From NCBI RefSeq assembly GCF_036227565.1, contig NZ_CP109460.1, forward strand, positions 3,534,001-3,598,000: a stretch of 64,000 bases of DNA. Reading direction: 5' to 3'. Below are positions 50,105 to 59,241 of the stretch, one piece after another. The translations under genes and the position numbers were made by a program. This DNA is from Streptomyces sp. NBC_01454 (GTDB lineage: Bacteria > Actinomycetota > Actinomycetes > Streptomycetales > Streptomycetaceae). Below the pieces are notes generated by a model. That model saw only the letters and a list, made by a program, of their open reading frames with translations, did not search any database and was not told the DNA's origin. The number at the start of each line of letters is the position of its first letter. Positions within the stretch are counted from its first letter, which is position 1.

Positions 50105-51355
50105 TCAGTTGCGGCTGCGGGCCATCCCCACCGGGTCCTTCGTGAACGCCCAGGTCATCTTGGGCTCCATGGCGAACCGGAAGATCCGCTGCACGGGTGG
50201 TGTGCACAGCACCGTGATGACGCTGCCCGCGATGAGCGTCAGCAGTACGGCGCCCCAGGGCGTGTGCACCCACGGGGTGTCGTACCAGTTCCAAAAGCGC
50301 GACCCCTTGGCCAGGAAGCCGTGCAGCAGGTAGCCGTACAGGGTGCCCGAGCCCAGCGCCGTGCACCACATCGTGCGGCCCGGGATCCAGGCGAAGAAGC
50401 AGGCCACGAGCACCAGCGAGCAGCCGAACATCGCCAGCGTCATCACCGCGCCGCTCCACCACGGGGCGGCGAGTTCCTGCGCGGCGTCGCGGTGGTAGAA
50501 CCATGCGGCGTTCATCCGCGGCGCCGCCCAGTAGGCGAAGACCAGCGCGGTGGCGAAGACCGGAACGGCCAGAATTCGCGCCTTCTTGCGGCGTACCAGC
50601 TTGAAGTGCTCCGGCCGCAGCGACAGCCCGATCACGAAGAACGGCAGGAACTGCAGCACCCGCTGGAGGTCCAGGTCGTCGCCGATGTCCGGGGAGACGG
50701 ACGCGAGCACGGCGATGGCCAGCGCCAGCGGGACCGGCCAGCGCACGATCTTCCACAGCGGGGTGGTCAGGCGCCAGATGAACAGCGCGAGCAGGAACCA
50801 GGTCAAATACCAGGGGTCCGTGAGACTGATCGGATAACCCGGGTCGTCATCCGCCCACCTCTTGAAGAGCGTGTAGGCGACTTCGAAGAGGATGTAGGGA
50901 ACGGCGACGCCGGTAATCAGCCGCTGCAGGCGGTCCTTGCGCATATCGAAACTGCGCGAGAAATAGCCGGAGATGATGATGAAGGCCGGCATATGAAAGG
51001 CATAGACGGTGATGTAGAGCGCCGCCGCGGACCGGCTGCCGTCACGCAGCGGCTCCCAGGAGTGCCCCATCGCCACCAGCACGATGGCCAGATACTTCGC
51101 ATTGTCGAAAAAGGCGTCCCGCGGCTTCGCCTTGGCCTCGCCCGTGGCCGCGCTCTTGGCGCGGCTGCCGCCCCGTCCCCCGGCACGGTGCTGGGGCCGG
51201 GCCGGTGAAGTGCCGCCCGCGGCAGGGGGATCGGCGAGCGGCCGGTCCACCGTCGCCGTGGCGGAACTCGTCGCGACGGGTGCCATGGTCGCCGTCGCAC
51301 CTGCGGCGTGCGACGACGCCGCGGCACCCGTACGCGTCAGCGTTTCCTGTGGCAT
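50105..51355 (-). CDS. Acyltransferase family 3 membrane protein
   Basis: The 416-residue protein from ATG 51355 has an Ala/Thr/Pro-rich N-terminal ~85 residues. The acyltransferase-3 fold follows with about ten helices: RDAFFDNAKYLAIVLVAMGHSWEPL (the motif with His), ITVYAFHMPAFIIISGYFSRSFD, then WYLTWFLLALFIWRLTTPLW. GSGTLYGYLLHGFLAKG is in the C-terminal half. Such proteins O-acetylate exported carbohydrates or lipids. The frame is open to 51493, so the start is uncertain. The substrate is unknown. Confidence 0.87.
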   Translation of the reverse strand: MPQETLTRTGAAASSHAAGATATMAPVATSSATATVDRPLADPPAAGGTSPARPQHRAGGRGGSRAKSAATGEAKAKPRDAFFDNAKYLAIVLVAMGHSWEPLRDGSRSAAALYITVYAFHMPAFIIISGYFSRSFDMRKDRLQRLITGVAVPYILFEVAYTLFKRWADDDPGYPISLTDPWYLTWFLLALFIWRLTTPLWKIVRWPVPLALAIAVLASVSPDIGDDLDLQRVLQFLPFFVIGLSLRPEHFKLVRRKKARILAVPVFATALVFAYWAAPRMNAAWFYHRDAAQELAAPWWSGAVMTLAMFGCSLVLVACFFAWIPGRTMWCTALGSGTLYGYLLHGFLAKGSRFWNWYDTPWVHTPWGAVLLTLIAGSVITVLCTPPVQRIFRFAMEPKMTWAFTKDPVGMARSRN

Positions 51356-51717
51356 ATGACGTGGCGGGGGCAGGGGAACCCGCCGTTCGCCGTACGCCGG
51401 AAAGTCGTTCGTCAAGGAGCCTCCCGAAAGGATCCCAGGGGAGGAACTGGACGCTGGCCCGCACCGGGCCGCACATCGGAACCCAAAAGCCAAATCCTGC
51501 GTCTTAGTTCTTTTACGGGGAGTGTGGCGGCGTCGAACATCTCAGGCACCTTAGCCTCGCGGCGGGAATCACGTAAATCCCCGGCTGCGGCTGCCACACA
51601 CGCAGCATCCGCCCTCCACAGCTCCTTCACGCAGCGCGGAGGGCGGTGCGACGTCATGGCGTGGCCGGCACCGCGGGTGATCTGGACAATGCCCCTCGAA
51701 CCACCGTCCGTTACCCA
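51356..51717. other. Gap between acyltransferase and phosphodiesterase genes
   Basis: These 362 bases contain a relatively AT-rich strip at 51490-51520 (CGTCTTAGTTCTTTTACGG), a likely promoter zone for the acyltransferase gene. No gene and no strong hairpin are supported. Confidence 0.4.
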
Positions 51718-52602
51718 TTATTCAATAACACCGTCGGCGCCCCGCGCGCGCACGGACCGCGCGGTGGTGTTCTTCGCCACGTCCCAGGCGTAGACCTCCA
51801 ACGGGCGCCCGTGCGGCCCGCGCAGCCGGTGCACGGCCGCCAGCCAGCGTGAACTGAGCGCGGATTCCGGGGGGTTGATCTGGTCGGCGAACCGCGCGTA
51901 GCGCGGCAGCAGGCCCACCCCGGGCGCGCCCAGGATGCCGGTACGCACCTGCGGTGCCCGCTCGTGCACGGTCCGGACGCACCGCACGGAGAAGCTCTGG
52001 ACCACCAGGCGGCTGCGGACATGGGCACGATCCAGCCAACCCGCCACCCGTAGCTCGCGGAGGACCTGTGCCTCGATACCGGGGTACTTCTCCGGGGCCT
52101 TGATCTCCAGCAGCAGCCGCTGCCCGTTGCGCTCCAGACGGCGCAGATAGGCGGCGAGCGTCGGCACCCGCTCCCCCGCGAACCGTCCGCCGAACCAGCT
52201 CCCGGCGTCCAGCCGCGCGATCTCGGCGGCGGTGAAGTCCCCCACCCGCCACGGCGCCCGCCCGGGGAACACCTTCGCGGCGTCGGTCGTGCGCTCCAGT
52301 GTGGCGTCGTGCAGCACCACCAGCCGGCCGTCCTTGCTGCGCTGCACATCGTTCTCCACCCATATGAGTCCGCGGCGGTGTGCGGCGTCGACGGCGGCGA
52401 GGGTGTTCTCCGGCGCGTCACGGGAGGCGCCGCGGTGCGCGATGACCCGGGCCGCCGCGGCGCCGGGACCGGCCCGGGCGCCACTGGTCACGGCGCCGTC
52501 CGCGTACTCCCCCGGTCCGGCGGAGAGCACGGACGACGAGACCGCGGCCGTCACCAGGAAGGCGAATCCGGCAGCGGGTATCCGCAGCGATCTCCGAAGC
52601 AT
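51718..52602 (-). CDS. Secreted glycerophosphodiester phosphodiesterase
   Basis: GDPD enzymes release sn-glycerol-3-phosphate from deacylated phospholipids. The 294-residue product from ATG 52602 has GGAGG eight bases upstream and a signal peptide (MLRRSLRIPAAGFAFLVTAA, then AVSSSVLSAG). The catalytic core starts VIAHRGASRDAPENTLAAVDAAHRRG (HRG...ENT), then VENDVQRSKDGRLVVLHDATLERTTD with the metal and catalytic residues, and LLLEIKAPEKYPGIE. It ends DVAKNTTARSVRARGADGVIE. Confidence 0.93.
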   Translation of the reverse strand: MLRRSLRIPAAGFAFLVTAAVSSSVLSAGPGEYADGAVTSGARAGPGAAAARVIAHRGASRDAPENTLAAVDAAHRRGLIWVENDVQRSKDGRLVVLHDATLERTTDAAKVFPGRAPWRVGDFTAAEIARLDAGSWFGGRFAGERVPTLAAYLRRLERNGQRLLLEIKAPEKYPGIEAQVLRELRVAGWLDRAHVRSRLVVQSFSVRCVRTVHERAPQVRTGILGAPGVGLLPRYARFADQINPPESALSSRWLAAVHRLRGPHGRPLEVYAWDVAKNTTARSVRARGADGVIE

Positions 52603-52861
52603 GCGGGAGCCTCCCGGTCCACTCATCCGCAGACGGCCCCGTCTGCGCCAGGTACACCCCGCCCTTCCTCCGGTCCAGGACACGGCTGTCACCTCAACAT
52701 GCCGGTGTCCCCCCGCACCCGCCACGCGAACACGTCCCCCGGCCGCCGGGGTCCGTCCGCCCTTCGGGGAACATTTCCCCAGGTCAATGTGGGGTTGGGA
52801 GGGAGCCGGGCAGACGGGTGACGAGGTCTCGTACGGGCCCGCCATCCGGGCGGCCCGCCGT

Positions 52862-52941
52862 CGTACGAGCCCTCATCCGTACGGGCCGTCGTCCGTACGG
52901 GCCCTCGCCGGTACAGGCCGCCGTCCGTGCGCACCGCCGCC
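52862..52941. repeat. 16-bp tandem repeat, five diverged copies
   Basis: Five consecutive units of the form CGTACGGGCCSTCRTC run from 52862 to 52941, decaying toward the last two, with a related unit near 52830. They lie in the 418-bp gap 52603-53020 between the phosphodiesterase gene and the response-regulator remnant. The period equals that at 45095-45190, but the unit differs. No ORF is supported in the gap. Confidence 0.75.
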
Positions 52942-53020
52942 GGAGCGCCGCGGCCCCGCACCGCCGCCGGCCGGGATATCCCAGGCCCGCCGCGCCCCCC
53001 GTGCGGGGGCATTCCGGCCG

Positions 53021-53420
53021 GTGGCGATTCGCCCATTGATCGCCGACGACCGGGAGACGGCCGACCGGGGAGTGCGCCGCATCGTGGAGAGCCGGCCCGA
53101 CATGGAAGTGGCCGGTGAGGCGGCCGACGGCGTGGACGACGTGGAGCTCGGGCGCATCCGGGAACCCGATGTGGCGCTGATGGGCATCCGGATGCCGCGG
53201 AGGGACGGCCTGAAAGTGACCCGCCTGCCGGCCGGCCCCACGGATGTCACCGGGCCGGCGGCCGGGCCCCGCACCCGCCGCCGTGATCCGCTGCTGACCG
53301 GGCGGGAGGTCGAGATCGCCGGGCAGGTCGCCGAGGGGAAGACCCGTGCCGATATCGCCCGCGAGCTCTTCCTCTCCGCGGGCACGGTCAAGACCCATGT
53401 CGCCGGAGATTCCCGTACGG
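53021..53420 (+). pseudogene. Degraded NarL/FixJ-type response regulator
   Basis: From GTG 53021 the frame reads VAIRPLIADDRETADRGVRRIVESRPDMEVAGEAADGVDDVE (receiver start with the DD pair), then LGRIREPDVALMGIRMPRRDGLKV. The phospho-acceptor Asp is replaced: DVALMGIRMP versus the usual DVVLMDIRMP. The frame then jumps to a LuxR HTH, LLTGREVEIAGQVAEGKTRADIARELFLSAGTVKTHV. About 60 residues of the receiver are missing, and after the HTH the frame loses similarity. It is an internally deleted, C-terminally damaged gene, probably inactive. Confidence 0.8.
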
Positions 53421-53525
53421 CGCGGGCGAGTTGTGGACGGGCGTCGAGGGGAGGGGGCGGGCGCGCCGCATTGCGGGACCGCGGGCCGTCCGCCGCGCCG
53501 CGGGGCCCGCGGGTGCCCGTCCTCC

Positions 53526-54515
53526 TCAGGTGGCGCCGGCGGGTGCGTCCTTGAGCAGGCCCTGCTCCGAGACCAGATAGCCGAGTTCGGCGCGGCTGCG
53601 GCTGCCGAGCATCTCCGACACCTTTCTGATGTGGGTGGAGACGGTGCGCGAACTCATGCCGAGGCGGGCCGCGATGACCTCGTCCGTGCAGCCGCTGACC
53701 ACCATGCGCAGCACGCTGCGCCGGACGACGTCGGTGAGGGGTTCGGGGCGGTACTGGCCCATGACGGCGGTGATGGGTGTCGCCCGCTCCCACATGTGGT
53801 CGAACGCCTTGGACAGGAACCCCACGACGCCGGGGTGCCGGATGGCCACGGCGTGGGTCCTGCGGTCCGGGGAGCCGGGGATGAACGCGATCGAGCGGTC
53901 GCAGATGATGACGCGCTCGAAGATCTCGTCCAGCGTCTGGATCTGGCCGCCCTCGGCCAGTATGCGTTCGATGTAGCCCAGCGTCGGGGCGTGGGACCGC
54001 ACGGTGTGCTGGTAGAGGGTGCGCTGCTGGACCCCCCGGCGGAGCAGCGCGAGGTCGCGGGGCAGTGCCTCGGCCAGCAGGTGGGTGGACCGGCCGCCGC
54101 CCGGCTGTGCCGTGAGCAGTTCCCCCTGGCACTTGTCGATGGCCATCTGGAGCGCCTCGCTGATCACGTCCTCGCCCATCAGCGTGTCGATGGGGATCGC
54201 CACCTGCTGTTGCACTTTGCGGTAGACCCCCTTTGCGGCGAGAAAGGAGGTGTATAACTCGGTCAGGACCTGCTGAGAATTCTGGATCTTCTGCTCGACG
54301 GGCCGCGCCAGATCGGACTCGGCGATTTCCGGTGGAATAGGAATGTAGACGCCGACCGATCCGGGCAGCGGACGCAGCAGTCCGCAGGCGAGCAGGCAAT
54401 CGGCCACATCCCCCGACATGACCCCGGCTTCAAGGGCTTCACGGTATTGCGTCAGCCCTTGCTCGCAGAGGCGAACTGGACCCGCCTTTCCGCACATGTC
54501 CTCATGTGAGCCCAT
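53526..54515 (-). CDS. LuxR-type regulator with TrmB-like sensor region
   Basis: The 329-residue regulator from ATG 54515 (GGAAGGGGGGG upstream) has a C-terminal LuxR HTH: LRMVVSGCTDEVIAARLGMSSRTVSTHIRKVSEMLGSRSRAELGYLV in parts (residues about 260-315). The N-terminal EQGLTQYREALEAGVMSGDVADCLLACGLLRP resembles the family of peptide- or cluster-associated Streptomyces regulators. DEIFERVIICDRSIAFIPGSPDRRTHAVAIRHPGVVGFL is the middle phospholipase-D-like/TrmB_C-type segment. It is divergent from the tiny ORF at 54760 and may control it. Confidence 0.87.
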   Translation of the reverse strand: MGSHEDMCGKAGPVRLCEQGLTQYREALEAGVMSGDVADCLLACGLLRPLPGSVGVYIPIPPEIAESDLARPVEQKIQNSQQVLTELYTSFLAAKGVYRKVQQQVAIPIDTLMGEDVISEALQMAIDKCQGELLTAQPGGGRSTHLLAEALPRDLALLRRGVQQRTLYQHTVRSHAPTLGYIERILAEGGQIQTLDEIFERVIICDRSIAFIPGSPDRRTHAVAIRHPGVVGFLSKAFDHMWERATPITAVMGQYRPEPLTDVVRRSVLRMVVSGCTDEVIAARLGMSSRTVSTHIRKVSEMLGSRSRAELGYLVSEQGLLKDAPAGAT

Positions 54516-54759
54516 CTGCCCCCCCTTCCTGTTGTCGCACTTCCTGATCATGATGCCAGTCGGGCTGGCCTCAGAGCGGAACCTGGCGCAAGATCAATGA
54601 GTCGTCAAGGAAAGTCCTGGTCAATGACGCGACCAGCCATCTCGGATCCACCGGCTGTTCAGCCGCTCGTCCGCCCGAATCATGGACAGCGACACTGCCC
54701 GACCCGGGAAGTTTTTCCTTAAACAGACAAAACACACATAAATGAACGGGGATGTCCTC

Positions 54760-54924
54760 ATGTCGATAGCCACCAAGCCCGCACCCGCCCTGATTTCCAC
54801 TCTCGCCCTGGTTCTGCTGCCGTTAGTCGGCATTGCGGTCTCGACGGATGACGCCCGGCAGACTCAGGCAATCGCCGACACCGCCGGAGATGCGCAGCGG
54901 TACAGCGATTCCGCCTGGGGATAA
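54760..54924 (+). CDS. Small hydrophobic peptide divergent from LuxR-type regulator
   Basis: The 54-residue peptide starts at ATG 54760, seven bases after GGGGA. It has MSIATKPAPALISTLALVLL, PLVGIAVSTDDARQTQAIAD and a polar tail ending QRYSDSAWG. A single membrane-spanning or signal-like helix (about 11-29) is followed by an acidic C-terminus. No homologue is recognised. The close divergent position with the regulator (244 bp) suggests a signal peptide, RiPP-like peptide or regulator-controlled membrane peptide. Confidence 0.6.
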   Translation: MSIATKPAPALISTLALVLLPLVGIAVSTDDARQTQAIADTAGDAQRYSDSAWG

Positions 54925-55282
54925 ACTCCAGGCATGCCGAAGAAACAGCCCGCCCCCTCGGGCCGGCTGCAATTCTGAGGACGACCCGGATTTCCGGACC
55001 GGTGCGGTGCGTACGCCGGTCCGCGGACCGAACGCCGTCCTCGTGACGGATGGGTGCAGAGTACACCGGTCGGGTGCGGCGGTCGGCGCGGAGACGGCGG
55101 CCCTGCCCGAACGGACAGCGCAGGACGGTACGGGTGTGAATGCGGCCGCCGGGTGCGGGGCGTGAGCAGTCGGTGGCCGGCCCGCACCCACGCCCGCACC
55201 CACGCCCCCACCCACCTGCGGCCGCCCCGCGCGCGGCCCGGTCACGCCGCCCGGACCGCGCCCAACGGCCCCTCGCCGCCGC
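54925..55282. other. Gap with C-rich direct repeats
   Basis: These 358 bases contain a 12-bp repeat CCCGCACCCACG/CCCCCACCCACC near 55183-55220 and some partial hairpins. No ORF has supporting features. It ends at the stop of the minus-strand MocR gene. Confidence 0.4.
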
Positions 55283-56620
55283 TCAGTCGGAGACGAGCTC
55301 GTCCGGGGCGGAGCGGGCGAGATCCGCGAGCACGGCGAGCGCCTGCGAGAGCACCTCGATCCGCGGTGAGGCGAGCCCCAGACGGATCGCGTTGGGGGCG
55401 CGGTACTGGCCGACCGTGAAGGCCGCGGCGGGGGTCACCGCGATCCCGTGCCGCGCCGCGGCGGCCACGAACATGTCGGCCCGCCAGGGGCGCGGCAGCT
55501 CCCACCAGCAGTAGTACGAGCGCGGATCGCTGCGGACCGGGAAGGTGCCCAGATGTCGCTCGGCCACCTCCTGCCGGCGGGCCGCCTCCTGCTTCTTGCC
55601 CGCCACCAGGGCCTGCACCGCACCCTCCGCCTGCCAGCGGGCCGCGGCCTCCAGCGCGAAGCGCATGGGCGTCCACCCGCCGGAGCGCAGGGCCGAGGTG
55701 AGGCCGGCGGCGACCGCGGGCGGGGCCACGGCGAAGCCGAGGGTCAGCCCGGGGGACAGCCGCTTGGACAGGCTGTCGATCACCACCGTGTGCTCGGGCG
55801 CCAGGGCGGCGAGCGGCGGACGGTCGTCGTAGAGGAACGCCCAGATGGTGTCCTCGACCGCGTAGAGGTCCAACTCCCGCAATACGCCGGCAAGTTCGCC
55901 CCGGCGCCGCTCGCTCATCGTGAGGGACAACGGATTGTGCAGAGTCGGCTGGACGTAGACGGCGTGCAGCGGTGCGCTGCGGTGGGCGGCCCGGACGGCC
56001 TCCGGCACCAGCCCGTCCTCGTCCATGGCCAGCGGCACCAGGGTGATCCCGAGCCGGGCGGCGATGACCTTGAGCCCGGGGTAGGTGAGTTCCTCGATGC
56101 CCAGCCGTGCCCCCGGCGGGACCAGCGCGGAGACCGCGGCCGAGATCGCCTGCCGGCCGTTGCCGGCGAACAGCACCTGGGCCGGGTCCGGGCGCCAGCC
56201 GCCGCGGGCGAGCAGATCGGCCGAAAGTTCACGGGTGGCCGGTGTACCGATTGCACCGACCGGCCGCAGCACGGTCTCGAGCACGTCCGGCGCCGCCAGC
56301 CCGGCCAGTCCGGCCCCGAGCAGCCCGGCCTGCTCGGGCACCACCGGATAGTTCAGCTCCAGATCGATCCGGCCGTCCGCGGGCTCGCTCAGCGCGGGCG
56401 CGACCGGGTGGGCGGTGGCGCGCACGAAGGTGCCGCGGCCCACCTCGCCGACCGTGTGCCCCCGACGGGCCAGTTCCTGATAGACGCGGGCGGCCGTGGA
56501 GGCGGCGATGCCGTGCTGCCGGGCGAAGTCGCGCTGCGGTGGCAGGCGGTCGCCCGCCCGCAGCCGGCCCGCCGCGATGTCCGCGGCCACCGCGTCCGCC
56601 GCCTGCACATAGTCCTTCAC
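55283..56620 (-). CDS. MocR-type GntR/aminotransferase transcriptional regulator
   Basis: The 445-residue protein joins a GntR winged helix to a PLP aminotransferase-like domain. The winged helix is AADIAAGRLRAGDRLPPQRDFARQHGIAASTAARVYQELARRGHTVGEVGRGTFV in parts (about 12-65). The fold I aminotransferase-like domain has VLFAGNGRQAISAAVSALVPPG, GIEELTYPGLK and the PLP-lysine segment VIDSLSKRLSPGLTLGFAV. MocR regulators sense PLP and amino compounds, for example in pyridoxal or GABA metabolism. GTG 56620 follows GAGGAGAGAG. It is divergent from the DinB-like gene and may control it or the LysE exporter. Confidence 0.92.
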   Translation of the reverse strand: MKDYVQAADAVAADIAAGRLRAGDRLPPQRDFARQHGIAASTAARVYQELARRGHTVGEVGRGTFVRATAHPVAPALSEPADGRIDLELNYPVVPEQAGLLGAGLAGLAAPDVLETVLRPVGAIGTPATRELSADLLARGGWRPDPAQVLFAGNGRQAISAAVSALVPPGARLGIEELTYPGLKVIAARLGITLVPLAMDEDGLVPEAVRAAHRSAPLHAVYVQPTLHNPLSLTMSERRRGELAGVLRELDLYAVEDTIWAFLYDDRPPLAALAPEHTVVIDSLSKRLSPGLTLGFAVAPPAVAAGLTSALRSGGWTPMRFALEAAARWQAEGAVQALVAGKKQEAARRQEVAERHLGTFPVRSDPRSYYCWWELPRPWRADMFVAAAARHGIAVTPAAAFTVGQYRAPNAIRLGLASPRIEVLSQALAVLADLARSAPDELVSD

Positions 56621-56792
56621 GACTCTCTCCTCACCCGCGCCGTTCCCGACCGCCCCTGCTTCCCGCCTCATGGTCTCAGAGGTAGCAGAACATTGCCCTC
56701 GGTGCAATATAAATCTTGCGCCGAGATAGTCAGATCAATATGCTCGATTGTGCTCCGACCCGCACGGCCGCACCCGCCAAGGAAGGGACCAC

Positions 56793-57332
56793 GTGACCCC
56801 GTCAGGAACTAGAGGCCGCATGTCGCTGACGTCGGTTCGGTGCGAACGGTGCGGGTTCACCAGCGAGGCCTTCCACCGTCGCGAGGTACCGGCCGTCCTG
56901 CGGGCGTGCGCCGGGCAGTGGCGCACGATCCTGGACGACCCGCACCTGAGCCGGCAGAAGACCGGCCCGCTCGGCTGGTCGCCGCTCGAATACGGCTGTC
57001 ACGCACGGGACATGTGCGTGCTCTTCCACCGGCGGCTGATCGCGATGCTCCGCCTGCCGCCGGTGCGCCGGTCCCGCGAACCGGGCCGCAAGCGCAGCGA
57101 GCCGGACCTGCTCACGCGCTACAGCGAGGAGGACCCCCGGCAGGTGGCACCGGAACTCGGCTGGGCCGCGGAGTCGCTGGCCTGCCGGTTCGAGACCTTC
57201 ACCAGCGCCGACTGGGGCGGCAGGGACCCGCGTTCGGGCGCCCCGGGGCTCAGCGTCGAGCTGTGCACCGAGCACTTCATTCACGATCTCGTCCACGACC
57301 TCTCCGAAGTGGCGCGCCTGAAGGCGCCCTGA
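56793..57332 (+). CDS. DinB-superfamily (mycothiol-transferase-like) protein
   Basis: The 179-residue protein has a Cys-rich start (VRCERCGFTSEAF). A helical DinB-like body follows with GWSPLEYGCHARDMCVLFHRR, FETFTSADWGGRDP and the C-terminal HFIHDLVHDLSEV, which supply the His ligands. Actinobacterial members may use mycothiol. GTG 56793 has AAGGGA upstream. It lies between MocR (divergent) and a LysE exporter 59 bp downstream, so it could be co-transcribed with the exporter. Confidence 0.83.
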   Translation: MTPSGTRGRMSLTSVRCERCGFTSEAFHRREVPAVLRACAGQWRTILDDPHLSRQKTGPLGWSPLEYGCHARDMCVLFHRRLIAMLRLPPVRRSREPGRKRSEPDLLTRYSEEDPRQVAPELGWAAESLACRFETFTSADWGGRDPRSGAPGLSVELCTEHFIHDLVHDLSEVARLKAP

Positions 57333-57391
57333 AGCAGAGCGGCAACGGCGGACCAGGCACTACAGCGGATACACCGGAGAGGGAAGAAGAC

Positions 57392-58030
57392 ATGCTTCAA
57401 CTGAGCGGAATCCTGGGCGTGGTGGTGGTCGCGCTCGGCATGGTGCTGACCCCCGGACCGAACATGATCTATCTGGTGTCCCGGAGCATCACCCAGGGGC
57501 GCCGGGCCGGGATCGTCTCCCTCGGCGGCGTCGCGGTGGGCTTCATGATCTACCTGATCGCCGCCAACCTCGGACTCTCGGTGATCTTCATCGCCGTCCC
57601 CGAGCTCTACGCGGCCATCAAGCTGGCCGGCGCCGCGTACCTGCTGTGGCTGGCGTGGAAGGCCCTCAAGCCCGGCGGGGTCAGCGTCTTCACCCCCGAG
57701 GACGTGCCGCACGACTCGCCCCGCCGGCTGTTCATGATGGGGCTGATGACGAACCTGCTCAACCCCAAGATCGCCGTCATGTACCTCTCGCTCATCCCGC
57801 AGTTCGTGAACCCGAAGTCGGGGCATGTGCTCTTCCAGGGGCTCGCGCTGGGGACCATCCAGATCGTGGTGAGCATCGGCGTGAACTTCATCATCGTGCT
57901 CGGCGCGGGGGCCATCGCGGTCTTCCTCACCCGCCGCCCGTCCTGGCTGAAGGCGCAGCGCTACATGATGGGCACCGTGCTCGGGGCGCTGGCCGTCACC
58001 CTCGCCCTCGACACCTCCGGTCCCGCCTGA
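57392..58030 (+). CDS. LysE family amino-acid exporter
   Basis: The 212-residue exporter has about six helices and LysE motifs: GMVLTPGPNMIYLVSRSITQGRRAGIVSLGG, IKLAGAAYLLWLAWKALKPGG, and MTNLLNPKIAVMYLSLIPQFVNP. It shares only family-level similarity with the LysE at 29124. ATG 57392 follows GAGAGGGAAG. Probably under MocR control together with the DinB-like gene. A strong terminator follows. Confidence 0.92.
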   Translation: MLQLSGILGVVVVALGMVLTPGPNMIYLVSRSITQGRRAGIVSLGGVAVGFMIYLIAANLGLSVIFIAVPELYAAIKLAGAAYLLWLAWKALKPGGVSVFTPEDVPHDSPRRLFMMGLMTNLLNPKIAVMYLSLIPQFVNPKSGHVLFQGLALGTIQIVVSIGVNFIIVLGAGAIAVFLTRRPSWLKAQRYMMGTVLGALAVTLALDTSGPA

Positions 58031-58056
58031 GGCAGCCGGGCAGCACCGTACGTCCG

Positions 58057-58094
58057 AGGCCGGACCGCTCCGCACCACCGGAGCGGTCCGGCCT
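58057..58094 (+). terminator. Terminator after lysE
   Basis: A perfect 16-bp stem (58057-58072 with 58079-58094) with a 6-base loop is followed by CTTGCGTTG. The rest of the 304-bp gap 58031-58334 is more AT-rich (58160-58320) and probably holds the promoter for the downstream SDR-led cluster. Confidence 0.9.
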
Positions 58095-58334
58095 CTTGCG
58101 TTGCCCCGCTGTGGCCGTTTCATGGCGTTATGCCCCACGGTCGGGTTCCCGCAATGCGCGATCCAGCCGCCGGGAATTACTTCTGCTGACGGCTGCATTC
58201 GTGAAGGATTCACATGTGCAGCGGAACGAATACATGGCCGGAAACCTTCGGGTACCCGCCATCCACTCGGTAATGCGTCGCACATCGAATAGAGGTTTCG
58301 GAATTGACCTAAAGGGAAAAGGCGGAGGTGTCGG

Positions 58335-59081
58335 GTGCCCGGCAAGGTAGTGGTGACCGGTGCGAGCAGCGGAATCGGTGCGGCAACGGTCCGCCGGTTG
58401 ACCAAGGACGGTTTCGACGTCGTGGCCGTCGCCCGGCGCGCGGACCGGCTGGCCGCGCTCGCGGCGGAGACCGGCGCGCAGGCGCACCCCCTGGACATCA
58501 CGGACGACGACGCCGTGCGGCAGTTCGCCGCCGGTCTGGACTCCTGTGACGTCCTGGTCAACAACGCGGGCGGCGCCCTCGGCGCGGAGCAGGTGGCACT
58601 CGCCGCGCCGGACGACTGGGCGCACATGTTCTCCGTCAACGTGCTGGGCACCCTGCGGATGACGCAGGCCCTGCTGCCCCTGCTGCGGGCGGGCGGCGGC
58701 ACGGTCGTGACCATCACCTCCACGGCCGCGTTCACCAACTACGAGGGCGGGGGCGGCTACAGCGCCGCCAAGCACGCCGAGCACGCCCTCAGCGAGACAC
58801 TGCGGCTCGAACTGTGCGGAGCGCCGGTCCGGGTCATCGAGGTGGCGCCCGGGATGGTCCACACCGAGGAGTTCGCCCTCAACCGGCTGCGCGGCGACGC
58901 CGCCGGGGCGGCCGCGCTCTACGAGAACGTCGACGCGCCGCTGAGCGCGGACGACGTGGCGCAGTGCGTGTCGCTCGTCGTGGGGCTCCCGCAGCACGTC
59001 AACGTCGACCGGATGGTGGTGCGGCCGCTGGCGCAGGCCGCCCAGCACAAGCTGCACCGCGGCCCGCTCCTCGGCACCTGA
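58335..59081 (+). CDS. Short-chain dehydrogenase/reductase
   Basis: The 248-residue classical SDR has the cofactor motif VVVTGASSGIGAATVRRL (TGxxxGIG), a VLVNNAGGALG NNAG motif, catalytic Ser in VVTITSTAAF and the YxxxK pair in GGGYSAAKHAEHALSE. The Ala-Arg at the end of strand 2 (VAVARRADRL) favours NADPH. It opens the peptide/diiron/carbamoyltransferase cluster. GTG 58335 has GGAGG seven bases ahead. The substrate is unknown. Confidence 0.93.
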   Translation: MPGKVVVTGASSGIGAATVRRLTKDGFDVVAVARRADRLAALAAETGAQAHPLDITDDDAVRQFAAGLDSCDVLVNNAGGALGAEQVALAAPDDWAHMFSVNVLGTLRMTQALLPLLRAGGGTVVTITSTAAFTNYEGGGGYSAAKHAEHALSETLRLELCGAPVRVIEVAPGMVHTEEFALNRLRGDAAGAAALYENVDAPLSADDVAQCVSLVVGLPQHVNVDRMVVRPLAQAAQHKLHRGPLLGT

Positions 59082-59241
59082 GCGTGCCGCCGGCCCTTTT
59101 CTCCGGCGTCCTGAATTCTTCTCCACCTCCGTTTCTCCGTTCCTTCTTTCACCGCGTACACGCCACGGACCACCCAGGTCCGTGCGCGCCGCCGTGCGCC
59201 GGTCCGGAGGAATGTCCGCACACGATCCGAGGAGCTTTCCC

